Assembly: GCA_002336895.1 (NCBI GenBank)
Contig: DDFC01000022.1
Span: 1-64,000, forward strand
DNA: 64,000 nucleotides
Direction of reading: 5' to 3'
From: Verrucomicrobiaceae bacterium UBA1938
GTDB lineage: Bacteria; Verrucomicrobiota; Verrucomicrobiia; Verrucomicrobiales; Verrucomicrobiaceae
The notes under the pieces are model-generated. The model was not told the origin of the DNA and did no database searches. It worked only from the letters and a program-made list of their open reading frames with translations. The number at the start of each line of letters is the position of its first letter. Positions within the stretch are counted from its first letter, which is position 1. Made by a program: the position numbers and the translations under genes. Below, piece after piece: positions 8,027 through 15,112 of the stretch.

Positions 8027-9463
8027 ATGCCACGCCCTGTCATCCACTGGTTCCGCCGCGATCTCCGCCTCACGGACAACACCGCCCTGCACCACGCCGC
8101 CCAGGCCGCCACGCAGGTGGTGCCCGTGTACATTCTCAGCGACTGGAAACAGCACCACGGCTGGACCGGGCCCAACAGGCAGCAATTCCTCTGCGGAAAT
8201 CTGGAGTCTCTGGCCAGAAACCTGGAGGCGCTGGGCAGCCGCCTGATCATCCGCTGCGGCCGCGCCGATGCCGAGCTGGAGCGCCTGATCCGCGAGACAC
8301 AGGCGCAAGCCGTGTACTTCAACCGCGACTACGATCCCTACGGCCGCGCCATGGAGGCCCGCGTGCAGGAGCTGTGCACGCGCCTGGGGATCGAGTGCCA
8401 CTCCTACCAGGACAGCGTGCTGCATGAACCCGATGCCGTGCTCACGGGCTCGGGGCTGCCCTACCGGGTGTACACCCCGTATTCTAAAAACTGGCTCAGC
8501 CTGCCCAAGACCGCGCCCCATGGCCGCCCGCGCACGCTGGGCCCCGCCGCCCCGGCCACGGTGACCAGCCTGCCCCTGCCGACGCTGGAGCACTGGCAGC
8601 TCCCGCCCTGCACCGCGCAGATCCCCACACCCGGAGAGCGCGCCGCACGCGAGAGGCTGAAGCACTTCATCAGCTCCGGCATCCTGCACCGCTACGGCCA
8701 GGAGCGAAACCTTCCCGCCGGGCAGACCACCTCCATGCTCAGCCCGGATCTGCGCTACGGCCTGCTCAGCATCCGCGAGATCTATCAGCGCTGCCAGGAG
8801 GCGCTGGTGGATGAATCTGGCAAGCCGCAGCCTGCCGCCGCGCAGGCGTCCATCCAGACCTACATCAAGGAGCTGGCGTGGCGCGAGTTTTACATGGCCA
8901 TCCTCTGGCACTTCCCGCAGGTCTTTGAGCAGGAGTTTTCCCCCGACTGGGTGGGCCTGCCCTGGCCGGGCACGGATGCGGACTTCCAACGCTGGGCCAC
9001 GGGCACCACGGGCTTTCCCATCGTGGATGCGGGCATGCGCCAGCTGCTGAAAACCGGCCTCATGCACAACCGCCTGCGGATGATCACGGCCATGTTTCTC
9101 ACCAAAGACCTGCACTGTGACTGGCGGCTGGGAGAGGCCTTCTTCATGCAGCATCTGGTGGACGGCGAAAATGCCAGCAACAACGGCGGCTGGCAGTGGA
9201 GCGCCGGCACCGGTGCCGATGCCGCCCCCTACTTCCGCATCCAGAACCCCTGGCTGCAAAGCGCCCGCTTTGACCCTGAAGGCACGTACATCAAGCAGTG
9301 GGTGCCCGAGCTCAAAGACATCCCGGCCCCCCTCCTCCACGAGCCCCCCTCCCGCCCCGGCCTCCCCCTCGCCAAAGGCTACCCCATCCCCATGGTGGAC
9401 CACCACACCGAACGCGACCGCTGCCTGGCGATTTTTGCGAAGCACAAGGAAGAGCGGGTGTGA
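8027..9463 (+). CDS. phrB: Deoxyribodipyrimidine photo-lyase (cyclobutane pyrimidine dimer repair)
   Basis: The enzyme splits UV-induced pyrimidine dimers with blue light using FAD and an antenna pigment. The 478-residue product starts with HWFRRDLRLTDN, the N-terminal photolyase domain signature. It carries the C-terminal FAD-binding domain with TYIKELAWREFY, GFPIVDAGMRQL and NNGGWQWSAGTG, all standard in class I bacterial photolyases. Length is normal for the family. The ATG at 8027 places the first conserved residues where expected; an upstream start adds 16 poorly conserved residues. It diverges from the cytochrome gene at 7853 and has no obvious operon partner. Confidence 0.95.
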   Translation: MPRPVIHWFRRDLRLTDNTALHHAAQAATQVVPVYILSDWKQHHGWTGPNRQQFLCGNLESLARNLEALGSRLIIRCGRADAELERLIRETQAQAVYFNRDYDPYGRAMEARVQELCTRLGIECHSYQDSVLHEPDAVLTGSGLPYRVYTPYSKNWLSLPKTAPHGRPRTLGPAAPATVTSLPLPTLEHWQLPPCTAQIPTPGERAARERLKHFISSGILHRYGQERNLPAGQTTSMLSPDLRYGLLSIREIYQRCQEALVDESGKPQPAAAQASIQTYIKELAWREFYMAILWHFPQVFEQEFSPDWVGLPWPGTDADFQRWATGTTGFPIVDAGMRQLLKTGLMHNRLRMITAMFLTKDLHCDWRLGEAFFMQHLVDGENASNNGGWQWSAGTGADAAPYFRIQNPWLQSARFDPEGTYIKQWVPELKDIPAPLLHEPPSRPGLPLAKGYPIPMVDHHTERDRCLAIFAKHKEERV

Positions 9464-9564
9464 GGAGGAGGAAACGGTCTTTGCATGTCCTGCGGCGCAG
9501 CTCTTTGCAGGGAGCGCCGATGTCCTCATCGACTCTGGAAGCCCCGTCGCAGCCACAAGCTCCG

Positions 9565-10023
9565 CTATGCCCGCAACCCATACGCCAGCCAGTAGGTGGA
9601 CAGGGTGACGAAGATGAAGAGGAACATCCCCGGCAGTTCATGCCTCCGCATGGCAGGGGCTCTCTCCGGCGCTGGCGGCGAATCCACAAAGGGCACTGTT
9701 TTGAAAGTCGCAGGGATTTCAAACTCGCTCAGCTCTGGAAAGGCGCGCTTGAATGCCGCTGCGGTGGAATCACGGTCTGCATGCGTGGCAGCAAAGACCA
9801 GCAGCCGCTGACTGCTCTGAAGATGAATGACACCAAACTCCTCGCCCGTGTCATCATCGCGAATCCCACAGGCCACGCTTGGCTCCGGTGCGAAATGGCT
9901 CTCCTCCTTTTCAAAAGGCAGCCTTCCGGCTAGCAGGGCTTTCAAAGCGTCATCAAATCGATATTCCAGAATGGTGTGGTGAAAGTCCATCTGATGACTG
10001 TAGCGGTCGATGGAATGCATCAT
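9565..10023 (-). CDS. Small hypothetical protein with C-terminal membrane helix
   Basis: The 152-residue product is mostly soluble, with one predicted helix near the end (about residues 130-148, rich in F, I, L, T and Y) followed by only a few residues, so it looks tail-anchored. The soluble part is acidic and includes a GEEFGVIHLQSSQ segment. I recognise no family. Two consecutive ATG codons (10021-10023 and 10018-10020) are possible starts. It faces the photolyase gene convergently with about 100 bases between. Confidence 0.6.
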   Translation of the reverse strand: MMHSIDRYSHQMDFHHTILEYRFDDALKALLAGRLPFEKEESHFAPEPSVACGIRDDDTGEEFGVIHLQSSQRLLVFAATHADRDSTAAAFKRAFPELSEFEIPATFKTVPFVDSPPAPERAPAMRRHELPGMFLFIFVTLSTYWLAYGLRA

Positions 10024-10196
10024 CGTTCGTTGCTTGGTATGGAGTGGCAGCCTTCAGCGGCGGATCTCTGGACAGGGACCACTGCCTGCGTAAGCCCACT
10101 TGTCCAGCGGGGAAGTTTCATCCCTGTCGCGTCTCTGGCGGCGTAACTGGTGGCAGGGTGTGAAGGAAGCCGGTCCCGCTTGGCCCATCCATCGCC

Positions 10197-10970
10197 TCAC
10201 CTGCTGCCGATCCTCTCAGCAATCCCATCCCAGAGGCGGAGGCGGGCGGTGAGGGCTTCGAGGGCGGCGTGGCGGGCTTCGGTTTCGCGCTGGGGGTCTG
10301 CTTCGCAGAGCAGCTCGACCATGGTGCGGCCCATCTCGCCGTGTTCGTCGCCATCGAGCTGGATGTGGCGGTCCAGGTAGTAGCGCAGGATTTTGAGGCG
10401 GCCGGGGAATTCGGCCTCCAGCCGAGCCACCAGCTCGTGAAACATGGCGGGGATGAGATCCTCCCGCCCGTAGGTGAAGGCGGCGGCGATGACGTGGGGC
10501 TTGCCCCCGGCGATCACTTCAAAGGTGTGCCTGACAAACTCCGCCACACAATCCGGCACGCCGCTGGCGGCCAGTGCCTCGTCGATGCCTGCGCCCTGCT
10601 GCAGCTGCTGGATGAAGCCCTGCACGGCGGCGGTGTCTGCACCGGCCTCCTGCATGGCCTGCAGGTAGAGCTCATAGTGGCTGGAGGGCGTGCCGTCCGG
10701 CGCGCGGTCGCTCTCCTCTCCGAGCACGATTTCATTGACCAGGCGGCGCACCTGATTGTCCCCCACAGGCACCCAGGGCACCTGCACACAGGTGAGCCGC
10801 TGCTGCAGAGCTTTGAGCAAAGACATGAAGTCCCACACGGCATACACGTGGCACTCCATGAAATGCGCCAGATCCTCCAGAGAACGCAGCCTGGCGTAGA
10901 GTGGATGGCCCAGCAGGGCGGTGCGTGCGGTTTCGATCTCGGCGGCGGTGGTCTTTTGAAACGGGGTCAT
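10197..10970 (-). CDS. DUF3050 family protein (haem oxygenase-like helical fold)
   Basis: The 257-residue product matches DUF3050 throughout: HPLYARLRSLEDLAHFMECH near the N-terminus, WDFMSLLKALQQ, EESDRAPDG, FTYGREDLIPAMF, and YYLDRHIQLDGDEHGEMG near the C-terminus. The conserved His and Glu residues spread along helices recall the haem-oxygenase-like superfamily, some of whose members are di-iron oxidases, but no reaction can be assigned here. The open frame extends far upstream through the repeat region to 11543, but homology begins only at the ATG at 10970. It is on the same strand as the DUF3987 gene but separated from it by 328 bases containing two repeats. Confidence 0.85.
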   Translation of the reverse strand: MTPFQKTTAAEIETARTALLGHPLYARLRSLEDLAHFMECHVYAVWDFMSLLKALQQRLTCVQVPWVPVGDNQVRRLVNEIVLGEESDRAPDGTPSSHYELYLQAMQEAGADTAAVQGFIQQLQQGAGIDEALAASGVPDCVAEFVRHTFEVIAGGKPHVIAAAFTYGREDLIPAMFHELVARLEAEFPGRLKILRYYLDRHIQLDGDEHGEMGRTMVELLCEADPQRETEARHAALEALTARLRLWDGIAERIGSR

Positions 10971-11298
10971 GGATGCGGGTTGGCTGCTGCTGGTGTGGCG
11001 GGATGAGCAGGAGCGGCGGAGCCCCCTGCCTCCCTCTCCATCAGAAAACAAGCGCCCATCTTTACGAAGACCCGGCTTCTTCGGATGCGGCTTCAGCGAC
11101 TTCAGGCATTTCGCCGGGTGGGCACAGGCACACACGGCGCAGGCGCTGGAGAAACTTCTCCAATTTCTCCAACTTCTCCGCAGGGGTGTACACAGCAGCG
11201 CGGGCTCTTGGAGAAACTTCTCGCAACTTCTCCAACTTCTCCGCAGGGGTATGCACACGCACCGCGACCTGCGGTGCGTGCACGCGGCGGGTGGGGCA
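10971..11298. other. Intergenic region with two copies of a 46-base repeat
   Basis: No gene is seen. The region between the DUF3987 and DUF3050 genes holds two copies of the CTTCTCC-rich repeat (11148-11193 and 11210-11256). They are inverted relative to the four copies inside the DUF3987 gene. Confidence 0.6.
11148..11256 (+). repeat. Two copies of the GGAGAAACTTCTCC repeat, inverted relative to in-gene copies
   Basis: Copy one is 11148-11193 and copy two 11210-11256. Each starts with the self-complementary GGAGAAACTTCT(C/G)C, continues with CAA(T/C)TTCTCCAACTTCTCC and ends with GCAGGGGT(G/A)T(A/G)CAC. The four copies within 12603-12987 carry the same sequence on the opposite strand. Confidence 0.8.
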
Positions 11299-13311
11299 TC
11301 AGTCCCAGGTGAAGGTGTAGGTGATGCGCTTGCCCACTTTGGAGCGGATGCAGCACTGGCCTTTCTCGATGAGACGGGGCAGGATCTCGCCGTAGAGGCG
11401 GGAGGCGGTGAGGGCGCCACGGCGGCCGCCATGAAGGGCGTAGCGGCGGGTGAGATCGCTGCGGACGATGTCAGCGCTCCTCTGCCCAGGGTGGTCTCCG
11501 CTGATCTGTGCCAGCAGCCACTCGGCGGTGTCCTCCACCTCACAGCGGCTGCTGGTGGCCTCCAGCTCCACCAGCGAGTCGAGGCAGGCGTTTTGGTGTG
11601 CCTCTGCCAGCGCCAGCACGTCTGGCGTGAGGGTGTAGGGGTCCAAGCGGCGGTCCCTGGCCCACCGGCAGGCCTGGAAGATGACGGCCAGCTTGAGACA
11701 GCGGGCGGGGCTCTCGTTCAGGCTGGATAGCAGACTTTCCTCTTTATCGGTATATCCTGGTATGCTTTCGCTGCGCCTGCGGTTGCGCTGCTGCAGGCCG
11801 CGCCAGTACTCCCATGCCTCCGGCGTGAAGCTCTGCCGGCCGATCACGCCCTTGAGATGGGTCAGCTCCTCAAACAAGCCCGCCAGGCGGGCGATCTCGG
11901 GGCCGTTGAGGGTTTCCGGCCAGTCGATGTAGCGCTCACGGCGGCTGGAGAGGTAGAAGCCAAAGCGCCGCCGCAGGCCGCTGCCAGCCTCCAGCTGATT
12001 CAGCCGTGCCACCCCAAAGGTGCTGCCAATGCACAGGCTCAGCGTGGCCTGCGAGATGCTGCGCTCGGCGCTGCCTTCATCGTGCAGCTTGCGCTCGCGC
12101 AGGTAGTTCTGTGACCACGGTGCGCCATCGTAGAGCTTCAGGTATCTGGCCGACACCTCGCGCCCATGAGAGCTGGTCTCCCAGGTGCGCAGGATGGTGT
12201 TTCCCTCATCCTCAAACTGCAGCCGGTGCGGCTGCACCTCAAAGCTGTCAAACAGCGCAGAGTCGCTGGCATTGCCGTAGAGGAGATCGCAATCCATCAG
12301 GATCTTGCGCGCGATCTTTTCCGCCGGAGCAAAGGTGGTGCTCTTGCGCAGGCCGGAGGGTGTGGTGACGAAGTTGTAGATCGTCAGCGGCTTGGTGCCG
12401 CCAAAGTCCAGCGTGACGTGCGGCGTGAGCAGCCTGCCGCACAGCGCCAGCACTGGTGCGATGATGAGGCCATCTGGCAGCTCTGACACCTCGCGTACAA
12501 AATCTCGATAGTCTGCCAGGATGGAATCCTCAGGGATGGGATGCTCGCGCATTTTTCCATCCGTGGGAATGAGGGAGGGCTCGTCGCTGGCTGGCGGCGG
12601 GTGTGCATACCCCTGCGGAGAAGTTGGAGAAATTGGAGAAGTTTCTCCGCTGGCAACCTGCGCCGGGCTTTCTACCGAGGGCGTGCATCCTGCGCTGGGC
12701 AGCGGCGGCTGGGGGACAAGCAGCCCTACCTGCGCTGCGTGTGTACACCCCTGCGGAGAAGTTGGAGAAAATGGAGAAGTTTCTCCGCTGGTAACCTGCG
12801 CCGGGCTTTCTACCGAGGGCGTGCATCCTGCGCTGGGCAGCGGCGGCTGGGGGACCAGCCGCCCCACCTGCGCTGCGTGTGCATACCCCTGCGGAGAAGT
12901 TGGAGAAAATGGAGAAGTTTCTCCGCTGACAGTCTGTGTATGTGTACATCCCCCCGGAGAAGTTGGAGAAGTTGCGGAAGTTTCTTCACTCGCCCGACGG
13001 GCGCGCAGGTGGGACCAGTCGGCGGAGGGGCGGAAGGCGGGCAGGGCCATCAGCGCGGCGGTGTCTGCCGAGTGGGTGACGGGCGCAGTCTCCGGCGTGT
13101 GGGCCGGATGGGGTGCCGCACTGGCGGCGGAGGCCGCTGCCTCATCCGGCGCAGCCGGTGCTGAAGCTGCGGATGCAGCCGAAGCCGCCGCTGCAGGTGC
13201 AGGAGCGGGCTTCATGGAAAAGAGGTCGTCGGTGGTATCGAGTGTGTAGGGCTGGTATTTCATGGCATCATTGGTTTTGAATGTTCTGGGTGAGGATGAG
13301 CGTGATTTCAT
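11299..13311 (-). CDS. DUF3987-type protein (primase/helicase-like) with a repeat-encoded linker
   Basis: The 670-residue product has three parts. Residues about 17-105 are Ala/Pro-rich. Residues about 108-236 are a repetitive linker encoded by 46-base repeats, with recurring SGETSPFSPTSPQG. Residues about 245-670 resemble DUF3987, a family often encoded beside Toprim or primase genes on mobile elements. The domain has a Walker-A-like TTPSGLRKST near residue 318, lacking the usual GxGKS spacing, and a FEDEGN segment near residue 365 that may be a Walker B. The start at 13311 overlaps the Toprim stop as ATGA, arguing for coupled translation. A second ATG at 13263 is possible. The long upstream extension to 13938 is a frame shadow of the Toprim gene. 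Function is unproven; replication or defence roles are both open. Confidence 0.75.
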   Translation of the reverse strand: MKSRSSSPRTFKTNDAMKYQPYTLDTTDDLFSMKPAPAPAAAASAASAASAPAAPDEAAASAASAAPHPAHTPETAPVTHSADTAALMALPAFRPSADWSHLRARRASEETSATSPTSPGGCTHTQTVSGETSPFSPTSPQGYAHAAQVGRLVPQPPLPSAGCTPSVESPAQVTSGETSPFSPTSPQGCTHAAQVGLLVPQPPLPSAGCTPSVESPAQVASGETSPISPTSPQGYAHPPPASDEPSLIPTDGKMREHPIPEDSILADYRDFVREVSELPDGLIIAPVLALCGRLLTPHVTLDFGGTKPLTIYNFVTTPSGLRKSTTFAPAEKIARKILMDCDLLYGNASDSALFDSFEVQPHRLQFEDEGNTILRTWETSSHGREVSARYLKLYDGAPWSQNYLRERKLHDEGSAERSISQATLSLCIGSTFGVARLNQLEAGSGLRRRFGFYLSSRRERYIDWPETLNGPEIARLAGLFEELTHLKGVIGRQSFTPEAWEYWRGLQQRNRRRSESIPGYTDKEESLLSSLNESPARCLKLAVIFQACRWARDRRLDPYTLTPDVLALAEAHQNACLDSLVELEATSSRCEVEDTAEWLLAQISGDHPGQRSADIVRSDLTRRYALHGGRRGALTASRLYGEILPRLIEKGQCCIRSKVGKRITYTFTWD
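12603..12987 (-). repeat. In-frame repeat array inside the DUF3987 gene
   Basis: Four copies of a 46-base unit lie at 12603-12648, 12741-12786, 12879-12924 and 12942-12987. The first three are exactly 138 bases apart, 46 codons, so the reading frame is preserved. The spacer between them is itself repeated and includes a palindrome of the GGCGGCTGG type (12842-12863, with a decayed copy at 12704-12725). This looks like intergenic repeat sequence that became coding. Confidence 0.85.
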
Positions 13312-14414
13312 GGCAGGAAGAGGTGGTTGAGGATCTGGGTGCGTTCGGTTTCCGGGAGATGGAAGACATCTCCGAGGTCTTTGCAGGGGGCGGGCAGCCC
13401 ATGCGCGGTGGCGCAGACGCCAGCGGCCTGCAGGTCGGCCATCCACGAGGCGGCGGCATCGCGGCCCGAGGCATCGTTGTCCGGCACCACATGCACCTGC
13501 CGCCCGCACAGGCGCTGCATGAGCCCCGGATCCCGCGCAAAGCGGGAGCTGGCGCTGGTGGCGGCCAGCACGCTCCAGGCGTGCGGCGTGTCCACCAGCA
13601 GCATCGCAGCCAGGCCCTCGATCAGGCCCACCGCGCCCTCCACCAGCAGCACGTGCGTCGTGTCCCCCAGCCAGCCCTGACCGATGAAGGCCCCCTGCGA
13701 TCCGCTCAGATTCCGCGCCTTGATGCGGTCTCCGGCGGCATTGTGCAGCGCCCCGCCATCCAGGCGGCGCACCTGCGCAAAGGTCCCCTCGGTGATGACG
13801 AGGCAGCGCTGGTCCTGCACCTGTGCGATGCGCAGAAAGCCGTGCCTGTGCGCGAGGTCCACCGCATCGGGCAGCAGGCCGCGCAGCTTTGACACCGCCA
13901 GGATGTCCTCCCGCGAAAGCGGATGAAAATCCGGCCACATCTCCCGCAGCCAGGCGCGATCCTCCGCCGGCGGAGCCGCAGGAGGCGGTGTGTGGCTTTG
14001 CGGTGAGGCGCTGCTCAGGGTGGAAGAGCAGGCTGTGTGCGATCTCTCCACACCCTGCGTCCCCTGCCCGCGCTGCGGCCCACGGCTTCCAGACCGGGAG
14101 GACGAGGAGGAGCAGGAGGAAAAGGAAGATTTCCCGTTACGGGTGGGCGGTGGTGCATCCAGCAGGTAACCCACCGGACGTGTGGCGGTGGTGGCGGCGC
14201 TGCGCAGCTTTTGGCGAAGCACGTTTTCCCGCCAGGGCGGTCGGCAGCCCTCATTCCAGCGGCGGAGCAGAGGCAGCGCCTCCTGCTCCGGGAGGTCAAA
14301 GCCACGCACCAGCGCCACGGCGGCGCTGAAGGCGGCGGTGTGCCCGCCCTGCCTGGAGACGGACACCGGCATGCGGGAGAGATAGGCGCTGGCGCGCTCG
14401 AGCACCGTCTTCAT
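13308..14414 (-). CDS. Toprim-domain protein (primase-like)
   Basis: The 368-residue product has an N-terminal helical region (about residues 1-75; RWNEGCRPPW), a Ser-rich low-complexity linker (about 90-106), a middle segment and a Toprim-like domain from about residue 253 to 345. The domain contains LLVEGAVGLIEG (conserved Glu) and VVPDNDASGRDAA (the DxD-type acidic pair). Toprim domains in this arrangement occur in primases and DNA-processing proteins of phages and plasmids. The ATG at 14414 is supported by the purine-rich AGGAGG seven bases upstream, one of the few clear ones in this window. The gene overlaps the DUF3987 gene by four bases, so the two products are likely made together. 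No N-terminal zinc ribbon of a standard DnaG is visible. Confidence 0.78.
   Translation of the reverse strand: MKTVLERASAYLSRMPVSVSRQGGHTAAFSAAVALVRGFDLPEQEALPLLRRWNEGCRPPWRENVLRQKLRSAATTATRPVGYLLDAPPPTRNGKSSFSSCSSSSSRSGSRGPQRGQGTQGVERSHTACSSTLSSASPQSHTPPPAAPPAEDRAWLREMWPDFHPLSREDILAVSKLRGLLPDAVDLAHRHGFLRIAQVQDQRCLVITEGTFAQVRRLDGGALHNAAGDRIKARNLSGSQGAFIGQGWLGDTTHVLLVEGAVGLIEGLAAMLLVDTPHAWSVLAATSASSRFARDPGLMQRLCGRQVHVVPDNDASGRDAAASWMADLQAAGVCATAHGLPAPCKDLGDVFHLPETERTQILNHLFLP
14096..14135. repeat. Purine-rich repeat-like sequence read as a Ser-rich linker
   Basis: The plus strand reads GGGAGGACGAGGAGG and then AGGAGGAAAAGGAAGATTT, resembling the AG-rich elements at 17737-17796 and 17991-18038. 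On the coding (minus) strand it becomes a run of serines with a few other residues inside the Toprim protein. The resemblance is partly compositional, so common origin is an inference. Confidence 0.45.
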
Positions 14415-14420
14415 GAGCGG

Positions 14421-14427
14421 TCCTCCT
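14421..14427 (-). promoter_or_regulatory. Ribosome binding site deciding the Toprim start
   Basis: On the minus strand the sequence is AGGAGGA, with six bases before the ATG at 14414. Such a strong site is unusual here and favours this ATG over the in-frame codon at 14447. Confidence 0.7.
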
Positions 14428-14786
14428 GGGTCTGGGTGTCTGGGCAATGTGTGTTTTTCATGTTATGTGTCTTTGATGTTTTGATTTGGTATCTACTGGT
14501 AGTTCACAGCACCCTGTGCGCACGGAGGCGCGGCGTGGTGCGTGTGTGTTTTTCACGGACTCTCCTGGCAGGCGGGGCGGGCCTGTACGGGTCCGGTGCC
14601 GCCTGCATCCATCGGTTGCGTCGCCGAGTTCTTCACTGCCGCTCCGCTGTCATCCCTGCGGCGTCCGTGTTCTTCACACCGGCAGCATCAGGAACACAAA
14701 GCCGGTTGGGATCACTTTGAGGAAAGTCAAATGCATTCGTGGTATAAAGTGATTTTTCATGACAGTACTGGAAAGCGCGAGGGCGC

Positions 14787-15007
14787 ATTGGGACTGCGGT
14801 CGCGCAGATGCGAGGCGCAAGCCTGCATCGGAGCTGCCGCTTTCGGGCGTCTCGTGGTTTGCGGGGGCTGATTGGCACGCGGGTGCCATTAACCTCGCGG
14901 GAAATGCAGAGATGCTGCCTGAGGGTATCTTGTGGTATCCGGCAGCCGTCCGGCTTTCGGAAAGCGGTAGCTGCGGTCGTTCCTCCCTCCGCGACCGCAC
15001 TCCAAAT
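14787..15007. repeat. Imperfect inverted repeat, two opposed copies of one element
   Basis: The left arm (14787-14846) reads ATTGGGACTGCGGTCGCG and later AGCTGCCGCTTTC. The right arm (14956-15007), read on the minus strand, gives ATTTGGAGTGCGGTCGCG and later AGCTACCGCTTTC, in the same order. The arms are about 50-60 bases with about 110 bases between, as expected for two oppositely placed copies of a short non-coding element or a MITE-like unit. Confidence 0.65.
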
Positions 15008-15080
15008 TCATCCGCTCCCATGCGGAAGCCGCTGGATGTGGCGGAGCTGCAAGGAATAACGCGGAGCTGCATTCTCCTGC

Positions 15081-15109
15081 GGAGTGCTGCGGACTAAAGT
15101 CCGCGCTCC
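15081..15109. repeat. Palindrome at the 3' end of the kinase gene
   Basis: The core is GCGGACTAAAGTCCGC, followed by GCTCCC. It shares the trailing GCTCCC with the repeat at 1-74 and 4418-4493 but has a different, fully paired stem. Placed directly after the minus-strand kinase stop, it may also act as a transcript end. Confidence 0.65.
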
Positions 15110-15112
15110 CCT

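Larger units (their letters stand above)
14415..15112. other. Intergenic region upstream of the Toprim gene, with inverted repeats
   Basis: No convincing gene is present in 698 bases. The part next to the Toprim start is T-rich on the plus strand and presumably holds its promoter. The rest holds a large imperfect inverted repeat (14787-15007) and a palindrome at 15081-15109. No integrase site or tRNA is visible. Confidence 0.55.

Noticed and set aside
10971..11543. N-terminal extension of the DUF3050 protein
   Set aside because: It runs through the repeat region and the end of the DUF3987 gene; homology starts only at 10970.
12603..12987. CRISPR-like array
   Set aside because: Repeats are 46 bases with nearly identical spacers, lie in frame inside a gene, and no cas gene is present.
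13312..13938. N-terminal extension of the DUF3987 protein
   Set aside because: It lies entirely within the Toprim gene in another frame and is Arg/Ala/Gly-rich without similarity.
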